In this document: piece after piece, positions 44,205 to 52,911 of the stretch
Numbering within the stretch: the stretch's first letter is position 1
Layout of the letters: each line of letters begins with the position of its first letter
Origin: Paralcaligenes ureilyticus
Lineage (GTDB): Bacteria > Pseudomonadota > Gammaproteobacteria > Burkholderiales > Burkholderiaceae_B
DNA: 64,000 nt
Reading direction: 5' to 3'
Assembly (NCBI RefSeq): GCF_004346225.1
Contig: NZ_SMAJ01000011.1
Location: 1-64,000 of the forward strand
The notes under the pieces: generated by a model
Databases searched by the model: none
Told to the model about the DNA's origin: nothing
What the model saw: the letters and a program-made list of their open reading frames with translations, nothing else
Made by a program: the position numbers and the translations under genes

Positions 44205-44927
44205 CTATAAACCTAAGTAAGCAGTGCGCAAGCGCTCATCGGATAGCACCGTGTTCATAGGACCGGACAGCACGACCTTGCCTTCGGCTAATACGATGCA
44301 GTCGCCGGCGAATTGGGTTGCATAGCCTGCATTCTGTTCAGCCAGAATAACGGAGCATCCGCGCTCGTGTTTTATTTTGCCTAGAGTCTCGAACAGTTCT
44401 TCGACGATGATTGGCGCCAGGCCGGCGGAGGGCTCATCGAGTAGGAGTACGCGTGGCTCGGCCATTAGAGCCCGGCCGACGGCCAGCATTTGTCGTTGTC
44501 CGCCGCTCATCGTTCCCGATATCTGTTGTGCACGTTGTCCCAATATGGGAAAGAACGAGATTACTTCGTCGTAGAGGCGCTTGAACTCAGCACCGTCAAC
44601 GCGCTGATGAGTGGCTGCGAATGTACCGCGCAAATTGTCGTATACCGAGACGTTTGGAAAGCATCTCGCGCCATCGGGTACTAATACAATTCCTTCACTT
44701 GGGAGGCACCATGAAGGAAGACCGCTGAGATTTTTTCCATTCAGGTGTACCTCACGATAAGCCGTATCAACTACGGCTACGAGGCTTCGCAGCGTTGTTG
44801 TTTTGCCGGCCCCATTGGATCCGAGCAGAACCAGCATTCCGCCAGACTCGACAGTCATCGTCACATCTCCCAGCACTGTTAGTTGGCCGTATCGGGATCC
44901 GGAGATTTTTGCAGTGAAAGTGTTCAT
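44205..44927 (-). CDS. LivF-type ABC transporter ATPase
   Basis: This 240-residue ATPase has Walker A LGSNGAGKTT, signature MSGGQRQMLAVGRAL and Walker B LLLDEPSAGLAP. The short C-terminus is typical of LivF. Its start overlaps the LivG stop by 4 bases (ATGA). It powers uptake with LivG, LivH, LivM and the binding protein at 41392. Confidence 0.92.
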   Translation of the reverse strand: MNTFTAKISGSRYGQLTVLGDVTMTVESGGMLVLLGSNGAGKTTTLRSLVAVVDTAYREVHLNGKNLSGLPSWCLPSEGIVLVPDGARCFPNVSVYDNLRGTFAATHQRVDGAEFKRLYDEVISFFPILGQRAQQISGTMSGGQRQMLAVGRALMAEPRVLLLDEPSAGLAPIIVEELFETLGKIKHERGCSVILAEQNAGYATQFAGDCIVLAEGKVVLSGPMNTVLSDERLRTAYLGL

Positions 44928-45655
44928 AACTTGAATCCTTTCCCGAGGTACGCTTCACGGACAGAAGGCGCTGACAGTACATCCTTCGGTTTACCGTCGG
45001 CCAGTAGCTCTCCTTGGTTTAGCACTACAACCCTGTCGCACAGGTTGGCGATAATCGACATAACGTGTTCGACGATCACAACCGTTACTCCGGCAGCATG
45101 GATCCGACGTACGATTTCTATGACGGCGTGTGCGTCCTCATGCGACAGGCCGGCCATTACCTCGTCTAGCAGTAAGACGTCGGGGCCGCATGCCAATGCA
45201 CGTGCAATCTCAAGTCGTCGCAGGTCCGTAATCGAGAGATCTCCACAACGTCGCATTACCACCGGCGAGAGGCCACAGAACTCTGCTATCGACCGTTCGT
45301 CACCTATTCCCGGTGCTAGGTGGCTTTTGCGGCGGACATAAGAGAACGGGACGGAGATCACTTCTTGGACGGTCAGTTGTGGCGGGACGCGCGGAATTTG
45401 ATATGTGCGTGCCAGCCCCATTACAGCAATTTGGTCTGACCGCAGGCCATTAATCTCTTGTGCGCCCAGGCGGACACTACCGGCTGAGGGTGTGAGCTGC
45501 CCTGAAATGGTATTGATCATTGTGCTTTTACCAGAACCATTCGGCCCGATTAGGCCGGTAATCTGACCTCCCGGGAAAGCGATTGAGACGTTGTTCAGTG
45601 CTTTCAGTCCGCCGAATGCGACGGTAACGTTCTCTACCGAAAGATTTGCCTTCAT
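44924..45655 (-). CDS. LivG-type ABC transporter ATPase
   Basis: This 243-residue ATPase has Walker A GPNGSGKST, signature LSITDLRRLEIARAL (a LivG-like variant of LSGGQ) and Walker B LLLDEVMAGLS. Its ATG overlaps the LivM stop by 4 bases. The LSITD form of the signature is unusual compared with LSYGEQ/LSGGQ of many LivG proteins. Confidence 0.9.
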   Translation of the reverse strand: MKANLSVENVTVAFGGLKALNNVSIAFPGGQITGLIGPNGSGKSTMINTISGQLTPSAGSVRLGAQEINGLRSDQIAVMGLARTYQIPRVPPQLTVQEVISVPFSYVRRKSHLAPGIGDERSIAEFCGLSPVVMRRCGDLSITDLRRLEIARALACGPDVLLLDEVMAGLSHEDAHAVIEIVRRIHAAGVTVVIVEHVMSIIANLCDRVVVLNQGELLADGKPKDVLSAPSVREAYLGKGFKL

Positions 45656-46587
45656 TTGGGGTCCTTATGCAGGTGTGCCACGATTTTCTTGAAGAGACCC
45701 ATTAGCCCAGTGGGTAAGAAAAGTACGAACAGAATAATGATGGCACCATAGACAACTTGATAGCCAACACCGCCAATGTAGGCTCGAGCGATTTCTTCTA
45801 TGGCTTTGATTAATAGCGCCCCTAGGATTGGCCCAAGCGTGGTATCCATGCCTCCGAGAATAACGATGGCGAGCGGCAGAACGCTCCAGTTGATAGTGAA
45901 AACATCTGTGGGTACTACATAGCCGTATAAGCCGCCATAGAGCGCCCCGCTTATTCCGGCCAGAACGCCTGATACTGTGAAGACCAGTATGCGTGTGCGC
46001 ACTACGGGGATTCCGCTGGCAGCGGCCAACTCCGGATTTGTGCGGACTAGAAAGAGTGCTGGCCTGAGTCGATCTGACAAAAAATAATCTGAAACCAGTG
46101 CGGCGATCAGCACAAAACCGGTGATGGCGAGTAGTTGAAGTCGCGGGTCACCATCGAGCAGTACGGGAGGCGATAGGCCGCCACTGCCACCTGTCCATTC
46201 TTTGAATACCAATACAAGTACTTGCAGAGACAAGGAGAGGCCCAGTGTCGCAATGGCAAAATACATTTTTCGTAGACGTAGCGTTAAGAGGCCAAGCAGC
46301 ATGGCGACCAAGGCACAGATGATCAAGGTTGCTATCCACGCTAAGAAGATGCCCATAACCGGTGCGAGCAGCCCGACCCCATAGGCACCAAGTCCAAAGA
46401 ATGCAGCCGAGGCTAACGTTACCTGTCCCGTTCGAGACAGGATATCCCAGGCTAGAGCAAGAATTGCCGAGATGAGAACGCCGATAGCGAGCTGTACCCA
46501 AAACGGGCTATTGAAAGAGGCGATGCCTCCGCCGGCGATCGCGATGCTCGCGTAAACTAAAAGGTTCTTTCTGATAGGGAGCTTCAT
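45652..46587 (-). CDS. LivM-type ABC transporter permease
   Basis: This 311-residue membrane protein has about eight hydrophobic helices and a LivM core (SGIPVVRTRILVFTVSGVLAG, GGMDTTLGPILGAL). It overlaps LivG and LivH genes by 4 bases at each side. With LivH it forms the import channel. Confidence 0.92.
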   Translation of the reverse strand: MKLPIRKNLLVYASIAIAGGGIASFNSPFWVQLAIGVLISAILALAWDILSRTGQVTLASAAFFGLGAYGVGLLAPVMGIFLAWIATLIICALVAMLLGLLTLRLRKMYFAIATLGLSLSLQVLVLVFKEWTGGSGGLSPPVLLDGDPRLQLLAITGFVLIAALVSDYFLSDRLRPALFLVRTNPELAAASGIPVVRTRILVFTVSGVLAGISGALYGGLYGYVVPTDVFTINWSVLPLAIVILGGMDTTLGPILGALLIKAIEEIARAYIGGVGYQVVYGAIIILFVLFLPTGLMGLFKKIVAHLHKDPK

Positions 46588-47465
46588 GAACGCAACTCCT
46601 TACCGAATAGCCCAGTTGGCCGAATGAGCAAAACGACCAGAATGATGAGAAAAGCGACTCCATACCCCCAGCTTGCACCTTGCGATACAAAGTTGGCGAC
46701 TACGCCTTCTGCAATTGAAAGCAGAACGGCTCCGATCAATGCTCCAGGAATGCTGCCAAAGCCTGCTAGCGCTATGATGGCAAATGCCCGGATGACAAGT
46801 GCGACGCCAACGTCTGGTTGCACGTAGAGCACCAATGCAACTAAACCACCGGCGATGCCGGCAGTGATTCCGCCGATAACAAATGAAAGACCGAACATCC
46901 GATCCACGTTAACGCCGGCCAGCGTTGCCAAGTCCGGGTCATCGCTAGCCAGACGCAGTTGTATTCCATACTTGGAATAGCGCATAAATATCATAAGTAA
47001 TGCATATAAAACACAACCGACCAGCAGCACGAATGCGTTGTTTCCTGGGATGGTTATTCCAGCGAACTGAATGGTTGGTAGTACCGCGGGCGCGTGCATG
47101 ACACGCGCATCGGGTGTCCAGAGGATGACTGCAAGGTTGACAATAAGTATTGAAAGCCCAAGAGTGGCCAAGATTTGGTTGTGCTCGTCTTGCCGTAAGA
47201 CTTTGGCTAGAAAGCTGCGATATATCAGGATGGAAAATAGGCCTATTATTACGCCCGCGATAAGCATGCCAAAGACTGGTGGCACGCCGTATAGCGTATA
47301 TAAAAAGTAGGTCACGAATGCGCCGAGCATGACAAACTCGCCATGGGCAAAATTGATAATGCGGGTGACTCCAAACTCAATGGCGAGTCCGGAGGCGACA
47401 GCGGCGTATAGCCCTGCTGTGGTCAGCGCGAGTAGTAGTGACTGTACGATGAATGTTGCTTCCAC
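46584..47465 (-). CDS. LivH-type ABC transporter permease
   Basis: This 293-residue membrane protein has the LivH-type opening SGLAIEFGVTRIINFAHGEF and the late GFGSIPGALIGAVLLSIAE loop that contacts the ATPase. It is the first of the four coupled transporter genes livH-livM-livG-livF, 10 bases after the acyl-CoA dehydrogenase stop. Confidence 0.92.
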   Translation of the reverse strand: MEATFIVQSLLLALTTAGLYAAVASGLAIEFGVTRIINFAHGEFVMLGAFVTYFLYTLYGVPPVFGMLIAGVIIGLFSILIYRSFLAKVLRQDEHNQILATLGLSILIVNLAVILWTPDARVMHAPAVLPTIQFAGITIPGNNAFVLLVGCVLYALLMIFMRYSKYGIQLRLASDDPDLATLAGVNVDRMFGLSFVIGGITAGIAGGLVALVLYVQPDVGVALVIRAFAIIALAGFGSIPGALIGAVLLSIAEGVVANFVSQGASWGYGVAFLIILVVLLIRPTGLFGKELRS

Positions 47466-47475
47466 GTGCGTACCT

Positions 47476-48636
47476 TTAGTTGTCTAATACGTGGCGGGCG
47501 ATTTGTAGGCGCTGCATTTCGGAGGTTCCTTCGCCGATACGAAATGCACGCACATCTCTATAAAAGCGTTCGACCGGAAGGTCTGTTGTATAGCCCGCGC
47601 CGCCCATAATTTGCATGACTCTATCGGCGACTCGACCTCCCATTTCACTTGCATAGAGTTTGGCGCGGGAGGCAGCAATTCGAAATTCTGTGCTATCAGA
47701 ATCTGCCAGGTGCGCTGCTTTTCGGTTCAGGAGACGCGCGGCGTCCAGCTCGACATCGCAGTCTGCAACCATAAATTGAATTGCTTGATGGTCGGCCAGG
47801 CGCTTCCCAAAGGTTTTCCGTTCGCGCGTATACGGCAGCGCAATATCCATCAACGCCTGCGCAATTCCTGCGCATTTGGACGCGACCATTAATCGATCTT
47901 TATTGATGGTAGCCATCATGGTAAGAAAACCTTGCCCTGGCTGCCCCAGCATATGTTTGTCGGGCACGAAGCAACTATCCAGTGCTAGCTCTGAAAGCGG
48001 GTGGCCGCGCCATCCCATTGTTTTAAAGCGTCGTAATAGCTTGAGTCCTGGATTTTCACGCTCGACGATAAACGTTGATAAGCGATTTTTGAGAGGTGCA
48101 TCTTTGTTAGTGGCCGCCAGGACTATGATGTAGTCAGCGTGTTCAGCACCTGAAATAAAATGTTTGGTGCCGTTTAATTCCCAACCTCCGCTGACACGCA
48201 TCGCACGGGTGTTGATTGCCGATAAATCCGAGCCAGCAGTAGGTTCAGTTAGCGCATAAGCGATGGTCTTTTCTGCCTGCATCAGTGGCTTTATCAACCA
48301 CTCGCGTTGATTTTCATCAGCAAACCGTAATGAGCCGGGAAGGTGGCCGAATACTTCGCTAAGCGGCATGGATGTATGCCCAATCTCTTCGTCCATGACG
48401 CTTTGCGCGACGGCACTGATGCCTGGACCCCCGAGTTCCCGCGGCATGTTGTAGCCAAACAACCCAATTGATATCGCTTCTTTCTTTAACGCCTGTATCA
48501 CATCGTGATCGACCTCGCCTGTGGCGTCGATCTCAGCCTCTAGCGGGGCTAGTCTCTCTTTGATGAATCGACGCACCGTTTCTGCCAGTAGTTTGTTTTC
48601 ACCCGCATCGCTGAACGTCAACATATCGCCTTCCAT
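47476..48636 (-). CDS. Acyl-CoA dehydrogenase
   Basis: This 386-residue flavoenzyme has the FAD/substrate loop YALTEPTAGSDLSAI, GTKHFISGAEHADY, the late MGGAGYTTDLPVERFYRD and the catalytic-region GEGTSEMQRLQIARH. It would oxidise an acyl-CoA to an enoyl-CoA. GGGAG precedes the ATG at 48636. It is the first gene of the long minus-strand operon, facing the GntR regulator, so the operator at 48674 probably controls it. Confidence 0.92.
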   Translation of the reverse strand: MEGDMLTFSDAGENKLLAETVRRFIKERLAPLEAEIDATGEVDHDVIQALKKEAISIGLFGYNMPRELGGPGISAVAQSVMDEEIGHTSMPLSEVFGHLPGSLRFADENQREWLIKPLMQAEKTIAYALTEPTAGSDLSAINTRAMRVSGGWELNGTKHFISGAEHADYIIVLAATNKDAPLKNRLSTFIVERENPGLKLLRRFKTMGWRGHPLSELALDSCFVPDKHMLGQPGQGFLTMMATINKDRLMVASKCAGIAQALMDIALPYTRERKTFGKRLADHQAIQFMVADCDVELDAARLLNRKAAHLADSDSTEFRIAASRAKLYASEMGGRVADRVMQIMGGAGYTTDLPVERFYRDVRAFRIGEGTSEMQRLQIARHVLDN

Positions 48637-48673
48637 GCATGTCTCCCGAGCTTGTTTTAATTTGTTTAGCCAT

Positions 48674-48695
48674 TGTCCTCTATAATTGTAGGACA
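48674..48695. promoter_or_regulatory. Candidate GntR operator in the divergent catabolic promoter
   Basis: TGTCCT-N10-AGGACA is a perfect inverted repeat centred about 50 bases before the acyl-CoA dehydrogenase start and about 95 before the GntR start. It is the clearest dyad in the intergenic region and the natural site for the adjacent regulator. Confidence 0.5.
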
Positions 48696-48778
48696 GTATA
48701 TATGATAGTATTTGTCTGTCAATTATTGAGAATAAAAATATTCGCAGACCGATTTTTTGAGCAAAGGCGAGGCTAATT

Positions 48779-49480
48779 ATGAATAATCAAGGGCTTCTTT
48801 CCTCCGATGTGTCGCGCGGCGAGGTAGTCAATTTTGTGGTTCAGCATTTGCGGGACGGCATATTTCACGGAAGATTCGCACCCGGACAACGGCTTATCAC
48901 GAGTGAGCTAATGACCGATATCGGCGTAAGTCGTGGATCATTGCGAGAGGCATTTAGTCGATTAGCGGCGGATGGCATAGTCGATCTTGTTCCAAACCGA
49001 GGGGCGGTGGTGCGCAGGCTCTCACGTGTTGAACTGATAAATTTGTTTCGGATACGTGAAGTGCTAGAAGGCCTGGCTGCGCGCCAGGCCGCCGAGGCCA
49101 TAAACGTTGCAGAAAATCGGAGAGTATTTGAAGCCATGTGGGAACGAGCCGGACCTGATGACACTCCTCTAACGGCTACTAGGTTCGCCGAAAAAAATAG
49201 TCTTTTCCATCAGACTCTCGTGACCATCGGTGGTAACGCCCAGCTTGCTGAACTCATCAATAAACTGCAGTTGCCCATGCTAATGCCGCAACTTAGTCGA
49301 GCTCTTACACCCGCTGATATCGAACTGTCGATCGAGGAGCATGTTCCGATTGCGATGGCAATCAAGGCGGCAGATCCGGATGCGGCAGACCAGGCGATGC
49401 AACAACATTTACGCGGGTCATGTTCGCGGATTTTGCGCTTGTCAGGTTCTTTGCTAAAGCCGGAGCCACGGTCCCGTTAA
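48779..49480 (+). CDS. GntR/FCD-family transcriptional regulator
   Basis: This 233-residue regulator has a winged helix (LITSELMTDIGVSRGSLREAFSRL) followed by an FCD domain from about residue 85 with metal-type His residues. It lies between the minus-strand catabolic operon and the plus-strand ligase gene and probably controls both. Its ligand is likely the pathway substrate or a CoA intermediate. Confidence 0.9.
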   Translation: MNNQGLLSSDVSRGEVVNFVVQHLRDGIFHGRFAPGQRLITSELMTDIGVSRGSLREAFSRLAADGIVDLVPNRGAVVRRLSRVELINLFRIREVLEGLAARQAAEAINVAENRRVFEAMWERAGPDDTPLTATRFAEKNSLFHQTLVTIGGNAQLAELINKLQLPMLMPQLSRALTPADIELSIEEHVPIAMAIKAADPDAADQAMQQHLRGSCSRILRLSGSLLKPEPRSR

Positions 49481-49541
49481 GTGGGAAAAACGTTGACGGA
49501 GCTGCAAAAAAGCCCGCATAAATTTACCAAAGGGAGAAAAA

Positions 49542-51098
49542 ATGATATTGGGTGAGGTGTTCGAACGAAATGCAGCTCATTATGGTCAGTCGCCTGCTAT
49601 TTATTATGAAGACAGGGTCATTACCCACGCTGAGTTTTTGAACAGGGCCTATCGCCTGGGTAACGCTTTACAGAACCTGGGTGCGCGTAAGCAGGATCGA
49701 GTTCTCATCTTGGCGCAGAATTGTCCTGAGTTTTTGGAACTGAATTGCGCGTGTAGCCTGACCGGCCTGATTAGTGTTGGGCTTAATTATCGACTTGCCG
49801 CGAGCGAGCAGCTGCATATTATCAATGATTGTTTGCCTGCAATCTGGATATTTGAAGAGCAGTACTCAGAGCGTGTGGCAGAAATTTGTGAAAAACTCTC
49901 AAGCGTACCGCAGCTAATTTGTATTGGCAGAAAAAATGCGAAGGACGGCTGCGACTACGATGAATTGCTGGCGCGGTCGTCTGGCGATAAGCCAGCCTTA
50001 AGGGCTATAGAGCAGGATATTGTATTTCTGGTTTATACCAGCGGTACGACGGGGCACCCCAAAGGAGTAATGCAGACCCATGCGGCTCAGATAGAACAGG
50101 CAAAAATAACGTCAAATGCCTGTGCCGCCACTCCGATAGATCGAGTGCTGATGGTGATGCCCTTCTATCATGCCGGAGCACCTAATATTTATCTTGGGTA
50201 TGCATGGGCCGGCGCTTCGATAGTGCTGCTCCGCGCTTTTGATGTGAAGGTTATCTTCGCTAATTTTGCGCGTCATCGGGTTACGGCGGCGCTGCTTGCC
50301 CCTGTCATGATTCAAATGTTGCTAGATGCTCCGGAAGAAATACGAAACGGGCCGAATTATTTAAGTTTAATTGTTTACTCATCGGCCCCGATGCCTGTTC
50401 CTCTTCTTAAGCGAGCAATTGCACAATTTGGCTCTATTTTTGCGCAGGCCTACGGAATGACTGAATGCTTGGTCGGCTCTTTTATGTACAAACATCAACA
50501 CAGGCTTGATGGCGCTCCTGATGAGGTGAAGCGGCTGGCTTCGGCAGGCCAGCCTTATTTTGGCTGCAATATTGTTGTGCGTCGCTCGAATGGGAGTGCT
50601 TGCGAAGTGGGCGAAGTGGGCGAAGTCACCATTAATAGCCCTGCCACTATGCACGGCTACTGGAATAATACGCAGGCGACCCTTAGTGCTATTCGAGACG
50701 GCTGGTACTTCACCGGCGACCTGGGCTACTTTGACAATGAGCATTACCTGTTTGTGGTTGATCGCAAAAAGGACATGATCATCTCCGGCGGTGAGAATAT
50801 ATATTCTCGCGAGGTTGAAGAGGCGTTATTAACGCATCCATCGGTCTTTGAAACCGCCGTAATAGGCATTCCCGATGAAAAATGGGGGGAGTCCGTAATG
50901 GCTTTCGTTGTATGTCGTAACGGAGAGCCGGAAGCGAGCGAATTAATCGAGCACTGTCAGATGCATATCGCTAGCTATAAAAAACCTAGGGTTGTCAAGT
51001 TTGTAGAGGCGCTTCCGCGTGTAGCCAGCACAAATAAGGTAGATAAAAAGAGACTTCGGGCACCTTATTGGAACCTTGACCAGCAAGCGGGTGTTTAA
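49542..51098 (+). CDS. AMP-dependent acyl-CoA synthetase
   Basis: This 518-residue adenylate-forming enzyme has the P-loop VYTSGTTGHPKGVMQTH, the A5 region AQAYGMTE, the A7 GWYFTGDLGYF, the A8 hinge DRKKDMIISGGENIY and the A10 lysine in NKVDKKRL. It activates a carboxylic acid to its CoA thioester at the cost of ATP and is the likely entry step of this pathway. GGGAG lies upstream of the ATG; the gene follows the regulator by 61 bases. Confidence 0.92.
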   Translation: MILGEVFERNAAHYGQSPAIYYEDRVITHAEFLNRAYRLGNALQNLGARKQDRVLILAQNCPEFLELNCACSLTGLISVGLNYRLAASEQLHIINDCLPAIWIFEEQYSERVAEICEKLSSVPQLICIGRKNAKDGCDYDELLARSSGDKPALRAIEQDIVFLVYTSGTTGHPKGVMQTHAAQIEQAKITSNACAATPIDRVLMVMPFYHAGAPNIYLGYAWAGASIVLLRAFDVKVIFANFARHRVTAALLAPVMIQMLLDAPEEIRNGPNYLSLIVYSSAPMPVPLLKRAIAQFGSIFAQAYGMTECLVGSFMYKHQHRLDGAPDEVKRLASAGQPYFGCNIVVRRSNGSACEVGEVGEVTINSPATMHGYWNNTQATLSAIRDGWYFTGDLGYFDNEHYLFVVDRKKDMIISGGENIYSREVEEALLTHPSVFETAVIGIPDEKWGESVMAFVVCRNGEPEASELIEHCQMHIASYKKPRVVKFVEALPRVASTNKVDKKRLRAPYWNLDQQAGV

Positions 51099-51185
51099 AG
51101 GGCCAAATATACTGTGTTGATGGCCCCGTATTTGCTAGATCGGCTTGTTGTGTTTTAGTGCTTGTTGGGGTTGCAGGTGATGTCG

Positions 51186-51210
51186 GTAGTGGCACCCCTT
51201 TGGTGTGCCA
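51186..51210 (+). repeat. Decayed REP element (CACC type)
   Basis: GTAGT is followed by GGCACCC-CTTTG-GTGTGCC, with the right arm damaged at one position. It lies 88 bases after the ligase stop, at the right border of the catabolic island. Confidence 0.6.
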
Positions 51211-51281
51211 AAAATAAAGCCAAGACTCGGTGCCTATGAAAATCGCGTTAAGTTTAGACTGCTGATATTAGGCTTGGCTCC

Positions 51282-51425
51282 CAGGTGAACCTGGTTATGG
51301 TGCAAATGGATCAGGTTACTCAGCAAAACGCCGCCCTGGTGGAAGAGGTGTCTGCCACGGCCGGTTCGCTGCAAGATCAGGTGCAGCATTTGGCGCAGGC
51401 TGTGGCGGTATTCAGAATAAATTAA
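51282..51425 (+). pseudogene. C-terminal remnant of a methyl-accepting chemotaxis protein
   Basis: Translation gives a run with MVQMDQVTQQNAALVEEVSA and LAQAVAVFRIN before a TAA stop. This is the classic MCP C-terminus that follows the signalling tip, but only about 47 residues remain and nothing upstream continues it. The stop and last helix are intact while the body is missing, so it is a deletion relic. Confidence 0.75.
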
Positions 51426-51864
51426 AAATGTGAGGTATCTATTCCTGGAATGGTCACTCTTTTTATAGAATTGTAAATTTTCTACCATTTATAATTCTAT
51501 TTTATTGGTCGACTCGAAACCTACATTTCACATAGTCAGCTCGATTGCCATCTATGCCACAAGCCCCGTATATCAGTGCTTATACAAAGCTTTCATACCT
51601 CCCATCATTTCAATATTCGTGTTTGACCACGGCCTTTTACATCGGGCATTGACGTAATGTTTGTTGCATTTCGACAAAAAAAACTTGAAGTTAATTAAAT
51701 AAAGTTTAAAATTTGTTTGAATTCAGACATTTATTTCGCCATCAAATGTAAATATGTCAATGGCTTGCGCCAATGGCCATTGATTCCTCGGTGGCATAGG
51801 TCGTCATGGTGGCGACTTTTGTCTATATAGGTCTGGTGATTGGAAGCGATCAAAGGTGGATGTG
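51426..51864. other. AT-rich gap with a terminator-like hairpin
   Basis: This AT-rich stretch holds no gene that I can support. At 51466-51499 TAGAATTGTAAA pairs with TTTATAATTCTA (11 of 12) and is followed by TTTTATT. It may be the old terminator of the lost chemotaxis gene. Base composition differs sharply from the GC-rich neighbourhood. Confidence 0.45.
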
Positions 51865-52173
51865 ATGAGGGCAAAACGTATTTTTATAATGATGAAAAAC
51901 GGACTAGGCCTGTCGATTGGAGCCCTGCTGTTCCTGTGCACGCAGGCTGCGGTAGCGGGCCAGGACGGCGTTACATCAGGGGCGTTCCAGGTAAGAGTCA
52001 ACATTCTGGCGCAGTGCGACCTATCGCCTACGGCCCTCGAGTCTGTGAAAAATGTCTGTCGCAACGAAGTGCTGCATCAGGTCGTCGCAACCCCAATAGA
52101 ATCTTCATCGGCACATGCGGCGGCTACGCGCGATCAGAAAGCGCAGGTTTACCGGGTCACTGTTGTCTACTGA
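51865..52173 (+). CDS. Small exported protein of unknown function
   Basis: This 102-residue protein has an N-terminal signal peptide (KRIFIMMKNGLGLSIGALLF, cut near AVAG) and a short mature part with two Cys residues that could form a disulfide. I do not recognise the family. The ATG at 51865 follows an AAGGTGG site; a GTG at 51856 is an alternative. A strong terminator follows at 52195. Confidence 0.65.
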   Translation: MRAKRIFIMMKNGLGLSIGALLFLCTQAAVAGQDGVTSGAFQVRVNILAQCDLSPTALESVKNVCRNEVLHQVVATPIESSSAHAAATRDQKAQVYRVTVVY

Positions 52174-52194
52174 TCGATCCGCGACGTCCCACGC

Positions 52195-52226
52195 AAAAGC
52201 CCCAGCCGGAAACGACTGGGGCTTTT
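52195..52226 (+). terminator. Rho-independent terminator
   Basis: AAAAGCCCCAG and CTGGGGCTTTT form a perfect 11-bp stem with a 10-base loop and T-run. It lies 21 bases after the small exported protein gene and may serve both strands because the stem begins with an A-run. Confidence 0.9.
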
Positions 52227-52280
52227 ATGTTCCAGGGCACTTGAGGCGGCGCCCAGTCAGGAACCAAGAAGCGTACTGGG

Positions 52281-52688
52281 TTAGTTGCTAAGGATAATTT
52301 GCGCAATGAGGCCCGTGGTGATGGCCGCAAGCACAAAATCGCCGCCTGTCTGAACCCAATAATAACCGCGGGGCGGGGGGCTCAAGTGATGGCCGCGCCA
52401 ATCTTCAATAACGTACTGCCTGTTCCGGTATTCCGGAGGGAGCCGTCCGCCTCTGTAGAAATTGTGAGAAGGCCCCGCTCCGCGTCCACGGTGATCTTCA
52501 TGTTCGCGTGCAGGCATTCTGCGTGGAGGCGGCGCTTCGTGTGCATTGCGCCCGTGATCGTTATTTCGAAAGTCATGCGCCGACGGCCTGTCGTGCCCGC
52601 TATCGCGATGGTCGTTTTGAGCGAAAGCGGAACCGCATGCCGTTACACATAGTGCCAGGACGGTGGAACCAATCAATTTGCTGTTCAT
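52281..52688 (-). CDS. RcnB-like periplasmic protein
   Basis: This 135-residue exported protein has a signal peptide (cut near GSAFAQN), a His/Asp/Arg-rich middle (about residues 25-70) and the RcnB-type ending YVIEDWRGHHLSPPPRGYYW then VLAAITTGLIAQIIL. RcnB proteins take part in nickel/cobalt homeostasis; metal binding through the His-rich part is inference. Confidence 0.8.
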   Translation of the reverse strand: MNSKLIGSTVLALCVTACGSAFAQNDHRDSGHDRPSAHDFRNNDHGRNAHEAPPPRRMPAREHEDHRGRGAGPSHNFYRGGRLPPEYRNRQYVIEDWRGHHLSPPPRGYYWVQTGGDFVLAAITTGLIAQIILSN

Positions 52689-52817
52689 ATATCACACTCC
52701 TGTTGTAGCATCGCAATCGGTAGAGTTGGTGTCAGTAATCCTTCTCTTGCATCAAGGCGCCTACCTATTCCGATGGCCTGCCTGATGCCCATTTAAGCAT
52801 TAAAGATGTTTTAGACC

Positions 52818-52838
52818 CATGGCGGTTTAGCCGCCAAG
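52818..52838. other. Intergenic hairpin
   Basis: TGGCGG-TTTAG-CCGCCA extends by CC/GG pairs past one mismatch. It lies between the RcnB-like gene and the haloacid dehalogenase gene and has no T-run, so its purpose is unclear. Confidence 0.35.
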
Positions 52839-52911
52839 GTTACAAAACCTATCGTGGTTATTTCGGTGTGGATAGGTTTCCGCGCAACGCATGAATTAAC
52901 GAGAATCAGGT

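Noticed and set aside
51234-51488. Minus-strand frame of 84 residues
   Set aside because: It is antisense to the recognisable chemotaxis relic.
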